Part shown: piece after piece, positions 1 through 6,801 of the stretch | How the letters are laid out: every line of letters begins with the position of its first letter | Numbering within the stretch: the stretch's first letter is position 1 | NCBI GenBank assembly: GCA_040507895.1 | Contig: JBEVNX010000088.1 | Coordinates: 1-20,847 of the forward strand | Length of the DNA stretch: 20,847 nt | Reading direction: 5' to 3' | Origin: JBEVNX01 sp040507895 | Lineage (GTDB): Bacteria > Desulfobacterota > Binatia > JACPRU01 | Notes under the pieces: model-generated | Seen by the model: the letters and a program-made list of their open reading frames with translations, nothing else | What the model was told of the DNA's origin: nothing | Databases searched by the model: none | Program-made: the position numbers and the translations under genes

Positions 1-155
1 CTTCGCGGATCCGCGTTGGTACCGGAGAAATAAGCTGGCAACGCCGGCGCGGCCGCCGGCGCTTGCTCGTCCGCGGCAGCGATTCGCATCGGCGCCGCGG
101 TCGCAATCGCGACCCAAAGCGCGATCACCGATAGCTTCGCGATCTTGGTTTTCAC
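1..155 (-). CDS. Signal-peptide-bearing protein, N-terminal part only; probable ammonium transporter (Amt) downstream of glnK
   Basis: Only the first 51 codons are present; the gene runs off the left edge of the window. It starts at GTG 155, preceded by a good AGGAGA ribosome-binding site five bases upstream. The N-terminus is a typical signal peptide: basic start (VKTKIAK), hydrophobic core (LSVIALWVAIATAAP) and a likely cut after AAA near residue 28. An Ala/Pro-rich stretch follows. The gene lies 29 bp downstream of the PII gene on the same strand, so the two are almost certainly cotranscribed from the sigma-54 promoter at 568-583. glnK-amtB is the usual arrangement and many Amt proteins have a cleaved signal, so Amt is the best guess. 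No Amt transmembrane motif is visible in the portion present. A porin or periplasmic protein placed between glnK and amtB is the main alternative. Confidence 0.55.
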   Translation of the reverse strand, partial: MKTKIAKLSVIALWVAIATAAPMRIAAADEQAPAAAPALPAYFSGTNADPR

Positions 156-184
156 TTGGTTCTCCTCGTGTCTTGGCTTGCGCC

Positions 185-523
185 TCAAAGCGCTGCCTCC
201 CCGCGTTCGCCCGTGCGGATGCGGATCACGTCGTCAACCGGGAGGATGAAGATTTTGCCGTCGCCGATGCGGCCGGTTCGCGCGATGGCCTCGATCAGCT
301 CACTCGCCCGACGCGCGCGATCGTCCTCGAGCAGCAGCTCGATCTTGATCTTCGGCAAGAAGTCGACGACGTACTCGGCGCCGCGGTAGAGCTCGGTGTG
401 GCCCTTCTGTCTCCCGAAGCCCTTGACCTCCGAGACCGTCATGCCTTGGACGCCCTCCTTGGCCAGCGCTTCCTTCACTTCGTCGAGCTTGAAGGGTTTG
501 ATGATCGCCTCGATTTTCTTCAT
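185..523 (-). CDS. glnK: Nitrogen regulatory protein PII (GlnK/GlnB family)
   Basis: A 112-residue PII signal protein, the usual family length. It senses 2-oxoglutarate and ATP/ADP and, by uridylylation and binding to partners, tunes ammonium transport and nitrogen assimilation. The T-loop (about residues 37-55) carries Tyr51 in RGAEYVVDF, the uridylylation site, and Lys58 follows in LPKIKIEL. The C-terminal ATP-binding loop TGRIGDGKIF and the RIRTGE segment are intact. ATG 523 is chosen because it begins the canonical MKKIEAIIKPFKLDEV start and has GGAGAGG about seven bases upstream; an upstream in-frame start would add 22 unrelated residues. GlnK rather than GlnB is favoured by the RpoN-type promoter and by the secreted or membrane protein directly downstream, but sequence alone does not separate the paralogues cleanly. 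Confidence 0.95.
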   Translation of the reverse strand: MKKIEAIIKPFKLDEVKEALAKEGVQGMTVSEVKGFGRQKGHTELYRGAEYVVDFLPKIKIELLLEDDRARRASELIEAIARTGRIGDGKIFILPVDDVIRIRTGERGEAAL

Positions 524-567
524 GGACCCGTCCTCTCCGTGAGATGCACGCTCCCCTCGCGCCGTGG

Positions 568-583
568 AGCAAGCTCGGTGCCA
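568..583 (-). promoter_or_regulatory. Sigma-54 (RpoN) -24/-12 promoter of the glnK operon
   Basis: Read on the minus strand the site is TGGCAC, five bases, then TTGCT: all core -24 and -12 bases with the correct spacing. Transcription would begin about 12 bases further on, near 557, giving a 5' leader of roughly 34 nt before the PII start at 523. This matches the known NtrC/RpoN control of glnK-amtB operons. No TGCAC-N7-GTGCA type NtrC enhancer site was found between 584 and 733. Confidence 0.85.
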
Positions 584-733
584 TCTCACCGACGTGAGAA
601 ACGCCGAGGTTCGAAGGTCCCGAGGCTTGCCGTGCGTGCCGAGGGATTGGGCACTGCTTGCGAATTGGGCGGCGCGCGCCGGGCTCTTCGGCGCAGTGGA
701 GATCCGCCCGGCGAGGCGCTAGTTCTCGCTCCG

Positions 734-1687
734 ATGCGGGAGTTGGTGCCTGGCGAAGCGATCGATCAGTACCGGATCGAAGAGGTGATCGCCCGCGGCG
801 GTTCCGCCACGATCTTTCGCGCGCGCGACACCGACAGCGGATCGACCGTGGCGCTCAAGGTGCCGCACGCTCGCTTCGACGCCGACCCGGTGTTCCAAGA
901 CCGCTTCGAGAGAGAGGACGAGATCGGGTCGCGCCTCGATCACCCGGCGGTCATCCGAGTACTGCGTCCGAGGCGCAAGAGCCGCGTCTACATCGCCATG
1001 GAGCTGGTCGATGGGGAGCTTCTGCGCGACCGGCTGTGCCGTGAGAACCCGCTGCCGATTCTCGTCGCCGTCGACGTGGCCGCGCGGATCGCCGACGCGC
1101 TGGTCTATCTCCACCAGCAAGGCGTCGTGCATCGCGATCTCAAACCTGACAACGTCATGCTGGTGCCCGGCGGCGGGGTGAAGCTGATGGACTTTGGCAT
1201 CGCCCTGGATCTCCGCCGGGGAAGCACGTGGGAAGGGCGCTCGCACGGCATCGGCACGCCGGACTACATGCCGCCCGAGCGGATCAGAGGGCAGCGCGGC
1301 GACGGCCGCAGCGATCTCTACAGCCTCGGCTGCATGCTCTACGAGATGCTCACCGGCGAAGTGCCGTTCACGGCTGAGAACGCCTACGCGGCGATACGCG
1401 CGAAGACCGAGTCGGCGGCTCGATCCCCGAGAAGGCTTCGCGCGGAGACCTCGCCAGCGTTGGAAGAGGTGGTGCTCAGCCTGCTCGAGCGCAATCCGGC
1501 GGAGCGCCCCGAGAGCGCCCTCGAGGTGCGCGAGAAGTTGGCGCACCCGGAAAGTGTCATCCTCGACGACCGTGCGAAGCAGGTGGAGCCGCGGCTCGGC
1601 CCGAGGGCGCGGTTGTCGGCGGGGCTTATTGGGATGGCCGCATTGTTCGGAGCGTTTTGGATCCTCGCCGCATGGCTCGGCCGATGA
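734..1687 (+). CDS. Membrane-anchored Hanks-type Ser/Thr protein kinase
   Basis: A 317-residue Hanks-type kinase with all key catalytic elements: glycine-rich loop (IARGGSAT, about 19-26), Lys42 (VALKVPH), HRDLKPDN with catalytic Asp135, DFG at 153-155, the PPE version of the APE motif at 180-182, and DLYSLGCMLYEML at 194-205. After a short linker a single hydrophobic segment (about 295-314) ends the protein three residues later. This predicts a cytoplasmic kinase anchored by a C-terminal tail, with no extracytoplasmic sensor domain. ATG 734 is the first start that fits the domain; no clear Shine-Dalgarno precedes it, so the start is slightly uncertain. It stands alone, divergent from glnK and ending one base before the convergent MaoC gene. 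Substrates cannot be deduced. Confidence 0.93.
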   Translation: MRELVPGEAIDQYRIEEVIARGGSATIFRARDTDSGSTVALKVPHARFDADPVFQDRFEREDEIGSRLDHPAVIRVLRPRRKSRVYIAMELVDGELLRDRLCRENPLPILVAVDVAARIADALVYLHQQGVVHRDLKPDNVMLVPGGGVKLMDFGIALDLRRGSTWEGRSHGIGTPDYMPPERIRGQRGDGRSDLYSLGCMLYEMLTGEVPFTAENAYAAIRAKTESAARSPRRLRAETSPALEEVVLSLLERNPAERPESALEVREKLAHPESVILDDRAKQVEPRLGPRARLSAGLIGMAALFGAFWILAAWLGR

Positions 1688-1688
1688 A

Positions 1689-2147
1689 TCAGGCGTGCAG
1701 TCGCTTCGCCATGAGGATCTTGCGGCGCAGCGTCAACACGGTCTCGTCGCGCTGGTTCCGGCAGCGCGTTTCGATGTAGAGAACGCCGCGATCCGGCTTG
1801 GAGGCGGATTCGATCATGTCGAGCACGCGGGATTCCGAATAGAGCGTGTCGCCGTGGAAGCTCGGGGCCAGATGCTTGACCGATTCGTACTCGAGGTTGG
1901 CGATGGCGTTCAAGCTCATGTCCGCGACCGACATGCCGACGGCGACGGCGAACACCAGGACCCCGTTGACGAGGCAACGCCCGTGCTGGGTCTGCGACGC
2001 GTAGTGCTCGTCGAAGTGGAGCGGATTCGTGTTCATCGTCAGCAGCGAGAACCAGGTGTCGTCCGCATCGCGGATCGTACGACCCGGCCAGTGCTGGATC
2101 ACCTCGCCGACGGTGAAATCCTCGAAGAATCGCCCTCGCGGCTGCAT
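1689..2147 (-). CDS. MaoC-family hot-dog dehydratase/hydratase
   Basis: A 152-residue single hot-dog MaoC-like protein, expected to hydrate or dehydrate an enoyl-CoA or 3-hydroxyacyl-CoA. The hydratase motif is visible as LTMNTNPLHFDEHYA (about 36-50), with the usual Asn-Pro-x-His catalytic region. The classic Gly-Asp just before it is replaced by Met-Asn at 38-39, a departure from the consensus catalytic Asp. NGVLVFAVAVGM (61-72) is the typical following helix. ATG 2147 is preferred because it is preceded by GAGAGG and starts at the family's conserved FFEDFTVGE region; a TTG at 2189 would add 14 unsupported residues. It is divergent from the ThiH-like gene and convergent with the kinase at 734-1687. 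The substrate is unknown; mesaconyl-CoA or beta-methylmalyl-CoA type hydratases are the nearest pattern I recognise. Confidence 0.88.
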   Translation of the reverse strand: MQPRGRFFEDFTVGEVIQHWPGRTIRDADDTWFSLLTMNTNPLHFDEHYASQTQHGRCLVNGVLVFAVAVGMSVADMSLNAIANLEYESVKHLAPSFHGDTLYSESRVLDMIESASKPDRGVLYIETRCRNQRDETVLTLRRKILMAKRLHA

Positions 2148-2168
2148 GACCTCTCGCTCCGGCTTGCG

Positions 2169-2187
2169 GTCCCTCGTTAAATGGGAC
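2169..2187. promoter_or_regulatory. Short inverted repeat between divergent MaoC and ThiH-like genes (possible operator)
   Basis: GTCCC and GGGAC are separated by nine AT-richer bases, centred in the 65-bp gap between the divergent starts at 2147 and 2213. Position and symmetry fit a regulator-binding site controlling one or both genes. With only five bases per arm, chance is a serious alternative. Confidence 0.25.
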
Positions 2188-2212
2188 AATTCTCACGAAG
2201 GCAAGCACGGGG

Positions 2213-3352
2213 ATGATGTTCGAGCTGAGCGAAGGGGGGGTGCGCGAGATCCTCGCAAGCGGCAGGGCGCTGGCCGCGACCGTCGCGCTGCCGACCGGGA
2301 CGAGCGAGACGCCTTCGATCGTCGAGATGGCGGCGCTGCTCCATTCCGTCCACAGCGCCGACGCGCTGCGCGCGGTCGCGATCGAGCGCCGCGGCGCCCG
2401 TGCTTACGAGCTCGAGACGTTCTCCCCGCTCTATCTCACCAACAGCTGCGACTCCGAATGCAAGATGTGCGGCATGCGCCGCGACAATCGCGAGCTCGAC
2501 CGCCGCACGGCGAGCCAGGCGGACATCGCGCACCAGCTTGAGATCCTGGCACGCCGAGGCGTGCTCGCCGTTGGCCTGCTGACCGGCGAGTATCGACGCG
2601 AGACGCGCAGTTGGTCGATCGCTCTTGTGCGGGAGGCACTCGGTCGTGCGCTCGCTCTCGGCTTTCGTCACGTGCTCATCAACATCGGCTCGCTCGACGA
2701 ATCCGAGCTCGGCGAGCTGCTCGCCGACGTCCCGCGAGACGACAGCGGCCGCACCGCGCCGAAGGTCACTCTGTGCACCTTCCAGGAGACGTACCACGGC
2801 GACACCTACCGCCGCTTCATGGGCGACAATCCGGATAATCCCCGCGCCGATTATTGGCGCCGCCTGCGGAACTTCGACCGCGCGGCATCGGCCGGCATGC
2901 GCGTCGTGAACCCCGGCGTGCTGCTCGGTCTGTGCCGCGACCCTGCATATGACCTCGTCGCGCTCTCGCTGCACGTCCGCCACCTGCTCGCGCGCGGCCT
3001 CGAGGTGTACGTTTCGGTGCCGCGACTGCGCCAGGCCTGCGGAGCCGACAACGAGCGAGGCGTATCCGACGAGGAATTCGTGCGCCTCGTGGCCGTCCTG
3101 TCGATGGGCTTGCCGGACGCGAAAATCGTGATCACAACCCGTGAGTCGGCCGCCGTGCAGCGCCGCGTGCTGCCGATGGTGAGCGTGCTGTCCGCGGGAT
3201 CGTCAGCGGTGGCACCCTATACGGAGAACGGCGCGCAGTTTCCACTCGAGGCGAGCCAGTTCGAGGTCATCGATCAGCGGCCTTTCGAGGAGATCCTCGG
3301 CGAGTTCATCGCCGAGGGCGTGCGATTCGAGAACTACGAATCGCGTCAGTAG
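2213..3352 (+). CDS. ThiH-like radical SAM enzyme (2-iminoacetate synthase/BioB superfamily)
   Basis: A 379-residue radical SAM protein. Cys79, Cys83 and Cys86 form the CxxxCxxC cluster site in NSCDSECKMCGM, which would hold the [4Fe-4S] cluster that cleaves S-adenosylmethionine. The later blocks are ThiH-like: a TFQETYHGDTY segment near residue 190, then DYWRRL, then NPGVLLGLCRDPAYD and YVSVPRLRQA, in the order seen in ThiH and related aromatic-amino-acid lyases with a C-terminal BATS domain. In ThiH the enzyme splits tyrosine to dehydroglycine for thiazole synthesis. Here there is no thiG, thiS or thiF next to it and no TPP riboswitch upstream, so a different substrate is possible. Two adjacent ATGs (2213, 2216) are both usable. 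It ends five bases from the convergent PaaK-like gene. The class is firm; the exact reaction is not. Confidence 0.8.
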   Translation: MMFELSEGGVREILASGRALAATVALPTGTSETPSIVEMAALLHSVHSADALRAVAIERRGARAYELETFSPLYLTNSCDSECKMCGMRRDNRELDRRTASQADIAHQLEILARRGVLAVGLLTGEYRRETRSWSIALVREALGRALALGFRHVLINIGSLDESELGELLADVPRDDSGRTAPKVTLCTFQETYHGDTYRRFMGDNPDNPRADYWRRLRNFDRAASAGMRVVNPGVLLGLCRDPAYDLVALSLHVRHLLARGLEVYVSVPRLRQACGADNERGVSDEEFVRLVAVLSMGLPDAKIVITTRESAAVQRRVLPMVSVLSAGSSAVAPYTENGAQFPLEASQFEVIDQRPFEEILGEFIAEGVRFENYESRQ

Positions 3353-3357
3353 ACGCC

Positions 3358-4734
3358 TCAATCACGCAAGATGCGCCGGCGCGCGGAGCTGGTGCGAGCG
3401 ATCCGGCCGAGCACTTTGAGCGCCGTCGAGCCGCTCATCTTCGGCCATTCGAGCAGCGCCTCCATTACGCTCGCAGGCTTGCGGCCGGGCCTTCGCCAGT
3501 CGGCGATCTGCGTCGGCTTGTAGACTTTCGGCGTGCGCACGAGCGCGGTGGGGTCGAGCAGGTCGCCCGGGCGCGCGTGCTCGGCGGTCACCGGCACGCC
3601 CAGCGCCTCGCCTGCCGCCCGCACGGCCCGCGCGTCGAGAGCCGCGCTCTCGACCTCGACGCGGAAGCACACGCCCGAGTCGCGCAGCACGGCAAAGAAG
3701 ATCCGCGAGCCGTGGGCCTCGGCGAGCCGGTAGCCGACGTCGAGGATCTCACTGGTATAGAGGCGCCGGCTCCCCCACCGGGCGATCTCGTCCTGACGGC
3801 CGAGCAGCTCGACGGCGGGCTCCGGCCGCCCGCAGCCACAGGGGATCACGCGGATCATGTCACGGGTGAGATAGCGCACGAGCGGCATCGCCTTGGGGCC
3901 GATGTGGGTGAGCGTGAAGACTCCGGGCACGCCCGGGTCGACGGGGGCCAACGTGCCGGGATCGAGCACCTCGGCTACGAACAGGCGCGTGTCGAGGTGC
4001 AGCGTGCCGCGTTCGGGACACGATGCGCCGAGGAAGAGCGTCTCGTTCGATCCATAGATCTCGCGCACCGTCACCCGCCAGTCGCGCTCGACGATCCGCC
4101 GCATCGCGGCTGGCACGGGGGCGCCGGCGAGGACGGCCATCTCCAGGGAGTCGAACTCTCGGCCGGCGTCGATGCCCAAGTCGCGGGCGAGCTCCCAGAG
4201 CAAGAAGATCTCGAGGGGCAGGCAAGCCATGATCTGGGGGCGCAGCGTGCGCAAAAACTCGAGCGCGCGAGGGAACGGGACGTCCCAGGAGAGGTTGCCG
4301 CAGGCGATGTGGCACCCCCCCTGGCGCTGCAACGCCGATTCGATGCAGAACGAGATCGGCGCGAACGAAGGAAATCGATCGAGGAAGATTTTCCCCGGCG
4401 TCCATTCGGGAAACCAACGGGCGAGCGCCTCGCCCATGATCGGAAACTCTTCCTTGCGGTACCAACAAGCGATCGGCTGGCCCGTCGTGCCGGTGGATTC
4501 ATGGTAGTGCCAGAGCTCCTCGCGGGCGACGGCAATCATGCCGAACGGCGTAGCGTCGCGCAGCTGGTCCTTGGTGGTGAGCGGCAGGCGGCCGATCTCT
4601 TCGAGTGAGACGGCGCCGACCTCCTTGAGGTGCGCGGCGTAAAACGGCGCGCGGCGGGCGCTCGCCAGCGTCTCGCGAAACAGCTGCTCGGCGTCCGGGT
4701 GCGTGACGTAGGCCACCCTCAGAACCTGGCCCAC
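3358..4734 (-). CDS. PaaK-like adenylate-forming ligase (phenylacetate-CoA ligase / F390 synthetase family)
   Basis: A 458-residue ANL-superfamily enzyme that should adenylate a carboxylic acid and probably pass it to CoA. Visible motifs: P-loop ESTGTTGQP (79-87), IYGSNE aromatic-pocket/A5 block (226-231), RYLTRD with ribose-binding Asp292, a CGCG pair of cysteines at 299 and 301 where PaaK relatives have a small Cys motif, and the ELLGRQDE hinge block (309-316). The N-terminal LPLTTKDQLRDATPFGM matches the PaaK lead-in. The C-terminal part diverges, with a basic extra tail ending SSARRRILRD. The start is ambiguous: GTG 4734 overlaps the upstream TolC-type gene by 16 bases, while GTG 4716 lies two bases after that gene's stop; neither has a strong ribosome-binding site. 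The tight join implies translational coupling. The substrate acid is unknown. Confidence 0.85.
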   Translation of the reverse strand: MGQVLRVAYVTHPDAEQLFRETLASARRAPFYAAHLKEVGAVSLEEIGRLPLTTKDQLRDATPFGMIAVAREELWHYHESTGTTGQPIACWYRKEEFPIMGEALARWFPEWTPGKIFLDRFPSFAPISFCIESALQRQGGCHIACGNLSWDVPFPRALEFLRTLRPQIMACLPLEIFLLWELARDLGIDAGREFDSLEMAVLAGAPVPAAMRRIVERDWRVTVREIYGSNETLFLGASCPERGTLHLDTRLFVAEVLDPGTLAPVDPGVPGVFTLTHIGPKAMPLVRYLTRDMIRVIPCGCGRPEPAVELLGRQDEIARWGSRRLYTSEILDVGYRLAEAHGSRIFFAVLRDSGVCFRVEVESAALDARAVRAAGEALGVPVTAEHARPGDLLDPTALVRTPKVYKPTQIADWRRPGRKPASVMEALLEWPKMSGSTALKVLGRIARTSSARRRILRD

Positions 4735-6416
4735 AATGGCGTGGGGTGGGGGGGCAGCGTATCGACGACAACGTCGAACTGAGCGAGGAGGGCTCCTTCC
4801 GCTTGGCGCAGCGCCGCGAGTGAAACGTTGTAGTCGATCAACGCTTGGGTTTCGGAGGCCCGCGCCGCGGTGACCCGGCTCTGGAAGTCGAGGATGTCCT
4901 TGGTCGTGGCAAGGCCGGCGTCGTAGCGCTTCTTCTGCTGCTCAAGGTTCTCTCGGGCGAGCTCGCGGGCGAGGCGTGTGGCGGTGATGCGCTTGGAGTT
5001 GGAGCGCACGTCGCCGATCGCCCGGCGGGCCTCCAGCGTGACGTTGGCGAGAAGCTGGCGATAGGAGAGCTCGCTGCGGCGCAAGTCGATCTGGCTCTGT
5101 ACGTACTCGGCCTTGGCCGTCGTATTGCTGAGGGGCACGGTGAGCGTCAGTCCCGCGAGGTATGAGTTGTAGTCGTTGCTCGTGAGCCGATCGAGGCTCT
5201 TGCCGTAGTCCCCGGTGAAGGGGCTCACGACCATCTCACCCTGGAAGTTTTCCTGCGGGACGCCGCGTCCGGACAGGCCGTTCAAGCCGTAGCGCGCGTC
5301 GAGATTCAGTCCGGGGAGAAGGTTGTTGCGATTCACCTTGGCGAGGATGCGCTGGTTTTCGATCTGGTAGCGCGCCTGCATCACCTCGGGGCGTCGTTCC
5401 ACCGCGTCCACGAGGATCTCCCGTTCGTCGACTTCGACATCCCGTACCTCGGGACTGTCGGTCGGCACGATCGGTCGCGGCACGAAAGCACCCTCGGGAT
5501 TCCGTTGCAGTAGCAGGCGGAGATCGTCTGAGGCGGTGGCGAGAAAGTTCTCGGCGCGGATGACGCGCTCCTCGCGACTGGCTGCCTCGGCCTGGGCCTC
5601 CTTGACGGCGACAGGCGCTAGAGTGCCCGCACGGACGCGCGCCTGGTTCTCCTTCACGAGCGTCTCGGCGAGCTTCAGGCCGTCCCGCAATGCCTTCAGG
5701 TCTTCCCGCGCGCGCACCACGTTCCAATAGGCTTCGACGACCTGTCGCACGAGGCCGACCGCGCGCGCGACGTACTGATAGTACGCGACGCTTGAGTTGG
5801 CCTCCGCCGAGCGCACGAGCAAGACCGTCAGGTCCATGCCGAAGTTCTTCAGAAGCGGCTGTGAAATCGAGAGGTTCAGCCGCGGCAAATACTGGGGCCG
5901 CAGGCCGTAGAACTGGGAATTCGTGTCCGTCTCGGTGGAGTCGGCGGCGATCGTGAACGTGGCGCCGGAGCGCAGCAGCTTTTCCAGCGAGGCGCCGAAT
6001 ACGTAGTTCTTTTCGCGAAGCACCTGCGCGCCCTCCAAGACGGATCTCGCTGGCGTCACGGAGCGCGTGACGTTGGCGGTGGCCTGGAACGTCGGATCGA
6101 AGACCCCGTCGGCGAGATCGATACCGGCGCGGGCGAACTCGGGTCCGAGCCTCTCCACAGCGATGCCGGGGTTGTTCTCGAGCGCAATGCCGACCGCTTC
6201 TCGCAGCGACAATCGCTCCACGGTATCGTCCCGAGTCTCGAGGTACGCTCGCGACTCGAGCTTCGGCGCCACGTCCTCGATCGTCCACTGCCCTCGCAGC
6301 TGCTCGGCCAACGAGGGGACGGAAAACTGCTCCGCTGGAGGATCGGCGTACGCCGCCGCGGCGAAGGCCAAGCAGATGAAGGTTGGCGACAAGACGGTCG
6401 AGACGCTACGACGCAT
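4719..6416 (-). CDS. TolC-family outer-membrane efflux protein
   Basis: A 565-residue TolC/OEP-type outer-membrane channel. Residues 1-24 are a signal peptide (MRRSVSTVLS, hydrophobic core, cut after AYA). The LSLREAVGIALENNPGIAVERL segment is the hallmark start of the first OEP repeat; long amphipathic helices follow, with the second-repeat RPEVMQARYQIENQRILAKVN, NNLLPGLNLDARYG strand and the AGLATTKDILDFQSRVTAA helix. Function would be a periplasm-spanning exit duct for efflux or type I secretion. ATG 6416 is fixed by GGGGAGG five bases upstream and by the signal peptide. No membrane-fusion protein or RND/ABC pump is adjacent, so its partner is elsewhere. It overlaps or abuts the PaaK-like ligase downstream, an unusual pairing. 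Confidence 0.93.
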   Translation of the reverse strand: MRRSVSTVLSPTFICLAFAAAAYADPPAEQFSVPSLAEQLRGQWTIEDVAPKLESRAYLETRDDTVERLSLREAVGIALENNPGIAVERLGPEFARAGIDLADGVFDPTFQATANVTRSVTPARSVLEGAQVLREKNYVFGASLEKLLRSGATFTIAADSTETDTNSQFYGLRPQYLPRLNLSISQPLLKNFGMDLTVLLVRSAEANSSVAYYQYVARAVGLVRQVVEAYWNVVRAREDLKALRDGLKLAETLVKENQARVRAGTLAPVAVKEAQAEAASREERVIRAENFLATASDDLRLLLQRNPEGAFVPRPIVPTDSPEVRDVEVDEREILVDAVERRPEVMQARYQIENQRILAKVNRNNLLPGLNLDARYGLNGLSGRGVPQENFQGEMVVSPFTGDYGKSLDRLTSNDYNSYLAGLTLTVPLSNTTAKAEYVQSQIDLRRSELSYRQLLANVTLEARRAIGDVRSNSKRITATRLARELARENLEQQKKRYDAGLATTKDILDFQSRVTAARASETQALIDYNVSLAALRQAEGALLAQFDVVVDTLPPHPTPLWARF

Positions 6417-6444
6417 GAATCCTCCCCGGGCGCGCACTGCTGGC

Positions 6445-6473
6445 CGCTTACGTGCCCGATTGTGTGAAGTCAA
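6445..6473 (-). promoter_or_regulatory. Possible sigma-70 promoter for the tolC-like gene
   Basis: On the minus strand TTGACT (6473-6468) is followed, after 17 bases, by TAAGCG (6450-6445). The -35 matches five of six bases; the -10 is poor (TA conserved only). Predicted start is near 6438, about 22 nt before the ATG and its GGAGG site. Spacing and position are good, the -10 is not. Confidence 0.3.
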
Positions 6474-6519
6474 TTCCGCCGGTTTTCGGCTGCACCGGCG
6501 CGGGACCCGAAGGCAGGAG

Positions 6520-6550
6520 AGACGCCGCGATCGCATCTGCGGCGTCTTTT
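6520..6550 (+). terminator. Intrinsic-terminator-like hairpin on the plus strand
   Basis: GACGCCGC at 6521-6528 pairs perfectly with GCGGCGTC at 6539-6546 around a 10-base loop; A6520-T6547 extends the stem, and TTTT follows (6547-6550). The T run is on the plus strand, yet no plus-strand gene ends nearby, so it may shield the operon promoter from antisense read-through, or the hairpin may have another role. Confidence 0.45.
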
Positions 6551-6673
6551 GCACCGTCGGAACGGTGAAGCGAAACCCCGCACTGCCGATCGCGGGCGTC
6601 GGGCAGCGCCGGCGAGGTGACGCAGCTCGGCCTTCCGCCGCGCACGCGGCAGCAATCGCCGATGTCTCCGCCG

Positions 6674-6702
6674 TTGACGGAGCATGACCCTTTGGCTAGT
6701 AG
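6674..6702 (+). promoter_or_regulatory. Sigma-70-like promoter driving the ZTP-riboswitch leader and aminotransferase-serA-purA operon
   Basis: TTGACG (6674-6679, five of six consensus bases) is followed after exactly 17 bases by TAGTAG (6697-6702, three of six). The predicted start is about 6709, just ahead of the first base pair of the riboswitch P1 helix at 6711. That agreement between independent signals is the main support. An imperfect inverted repeat CTCCG-N7-CGGAG (6666-6682) overlaps the -35 and could be an operator. Confidence 0.55.
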
Positions 6703-6708
6703 TGCAGA

Positions 6709-6801
6709 TGGAAGCACGCGACTGGCGAAGTGGGTGACCACGAGGGAGCGCGCTTCTTCCACCGGCGAAAGGGTGGACTCGAGCGGGTCGTACGCCTGGG
6801 C
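6709..6801 (+). promoter_or_regulatory. ZTP/ZMP riboswitch (pfl motif) aptamer
   Basis: All parts of the pfl/ZTP fold can be read off. P1 is 6711-6719 with 6748-6756 (nine positions, one A-C mismatch). The conserved ACTGGCG joining segment is 6721-6727. P2 is GTGG/CCAC (6730-6741) capped by a GTGA tetraloop, followed by the GGGAGC segment at 6744-6749. The variable linker forms two hairpins (6759-6763 with 6772-6776; 6776-6780 with 6785-6789, sharing base 6776, so not both in full). The 3' domain CGCCTGGGC is 6793-6801. The signature pseudoknot is GGCG 6724-6727 with CGCC 6793-6796. The family binds the purine intermediate ZMP and its triphosphate ZTP, which build up when 10-formyl-tetrahydrofolate is scarce. 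It lies upstream of a serine-synthesis and purA operon, a fitting regulon. Identification rests on motif and fold, not on a covariance-model score. Confidence 0.88.

Larger units (their letters stand above)
6417..6673. other. Upstream part of the 461-bp intergenic region between tolC-like gene and aminotransferase operon
   Basis: No convincing gene is present here. The stretch holds the tolC-side 5' region, a 7-bp GC-rich hairpin at 6477-6500, a second hairpin followed by a T run at 6520-6550, and GC-rich sequence to 6665 in which I see nothing definite. A short inverted repeat (CTCCG...CGGAG, 6666-6682) begins at its right end and overlaps the -35 box of the operon promoter. Open frames crossing it lack start signals and recognisable protein. 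Confidence 0.6.

Noticed and set aside
647..661. Plus-strand sigma-54-like site TTGGGCAC...TTGC ahead of the kinase
   Set aside because: Only three bases separate the two boxes instead of five, so the GG and GC elements are out of register.
173..733. Long in-frame upstream extension of the kinase at 734-1687
   Set aside because: It runs antisense through the whole PII gene and has no kinase-family sequence; ATG 734 fits the domain start.
2148..2212. TPP riboswitch before the ThiH-like gene
   Set aside because: The 65-bp gap is too short and lacks the CTGAGA and ACCTGAT elements.
6684..6737. A 17-codon ORF that could be an attenuator leader peptide
   Set aside because: It starts upstream of the predicted transcription start, has no usable ribosome-binding site, and its end lies in the P2 tetraloop of the riboswitch.
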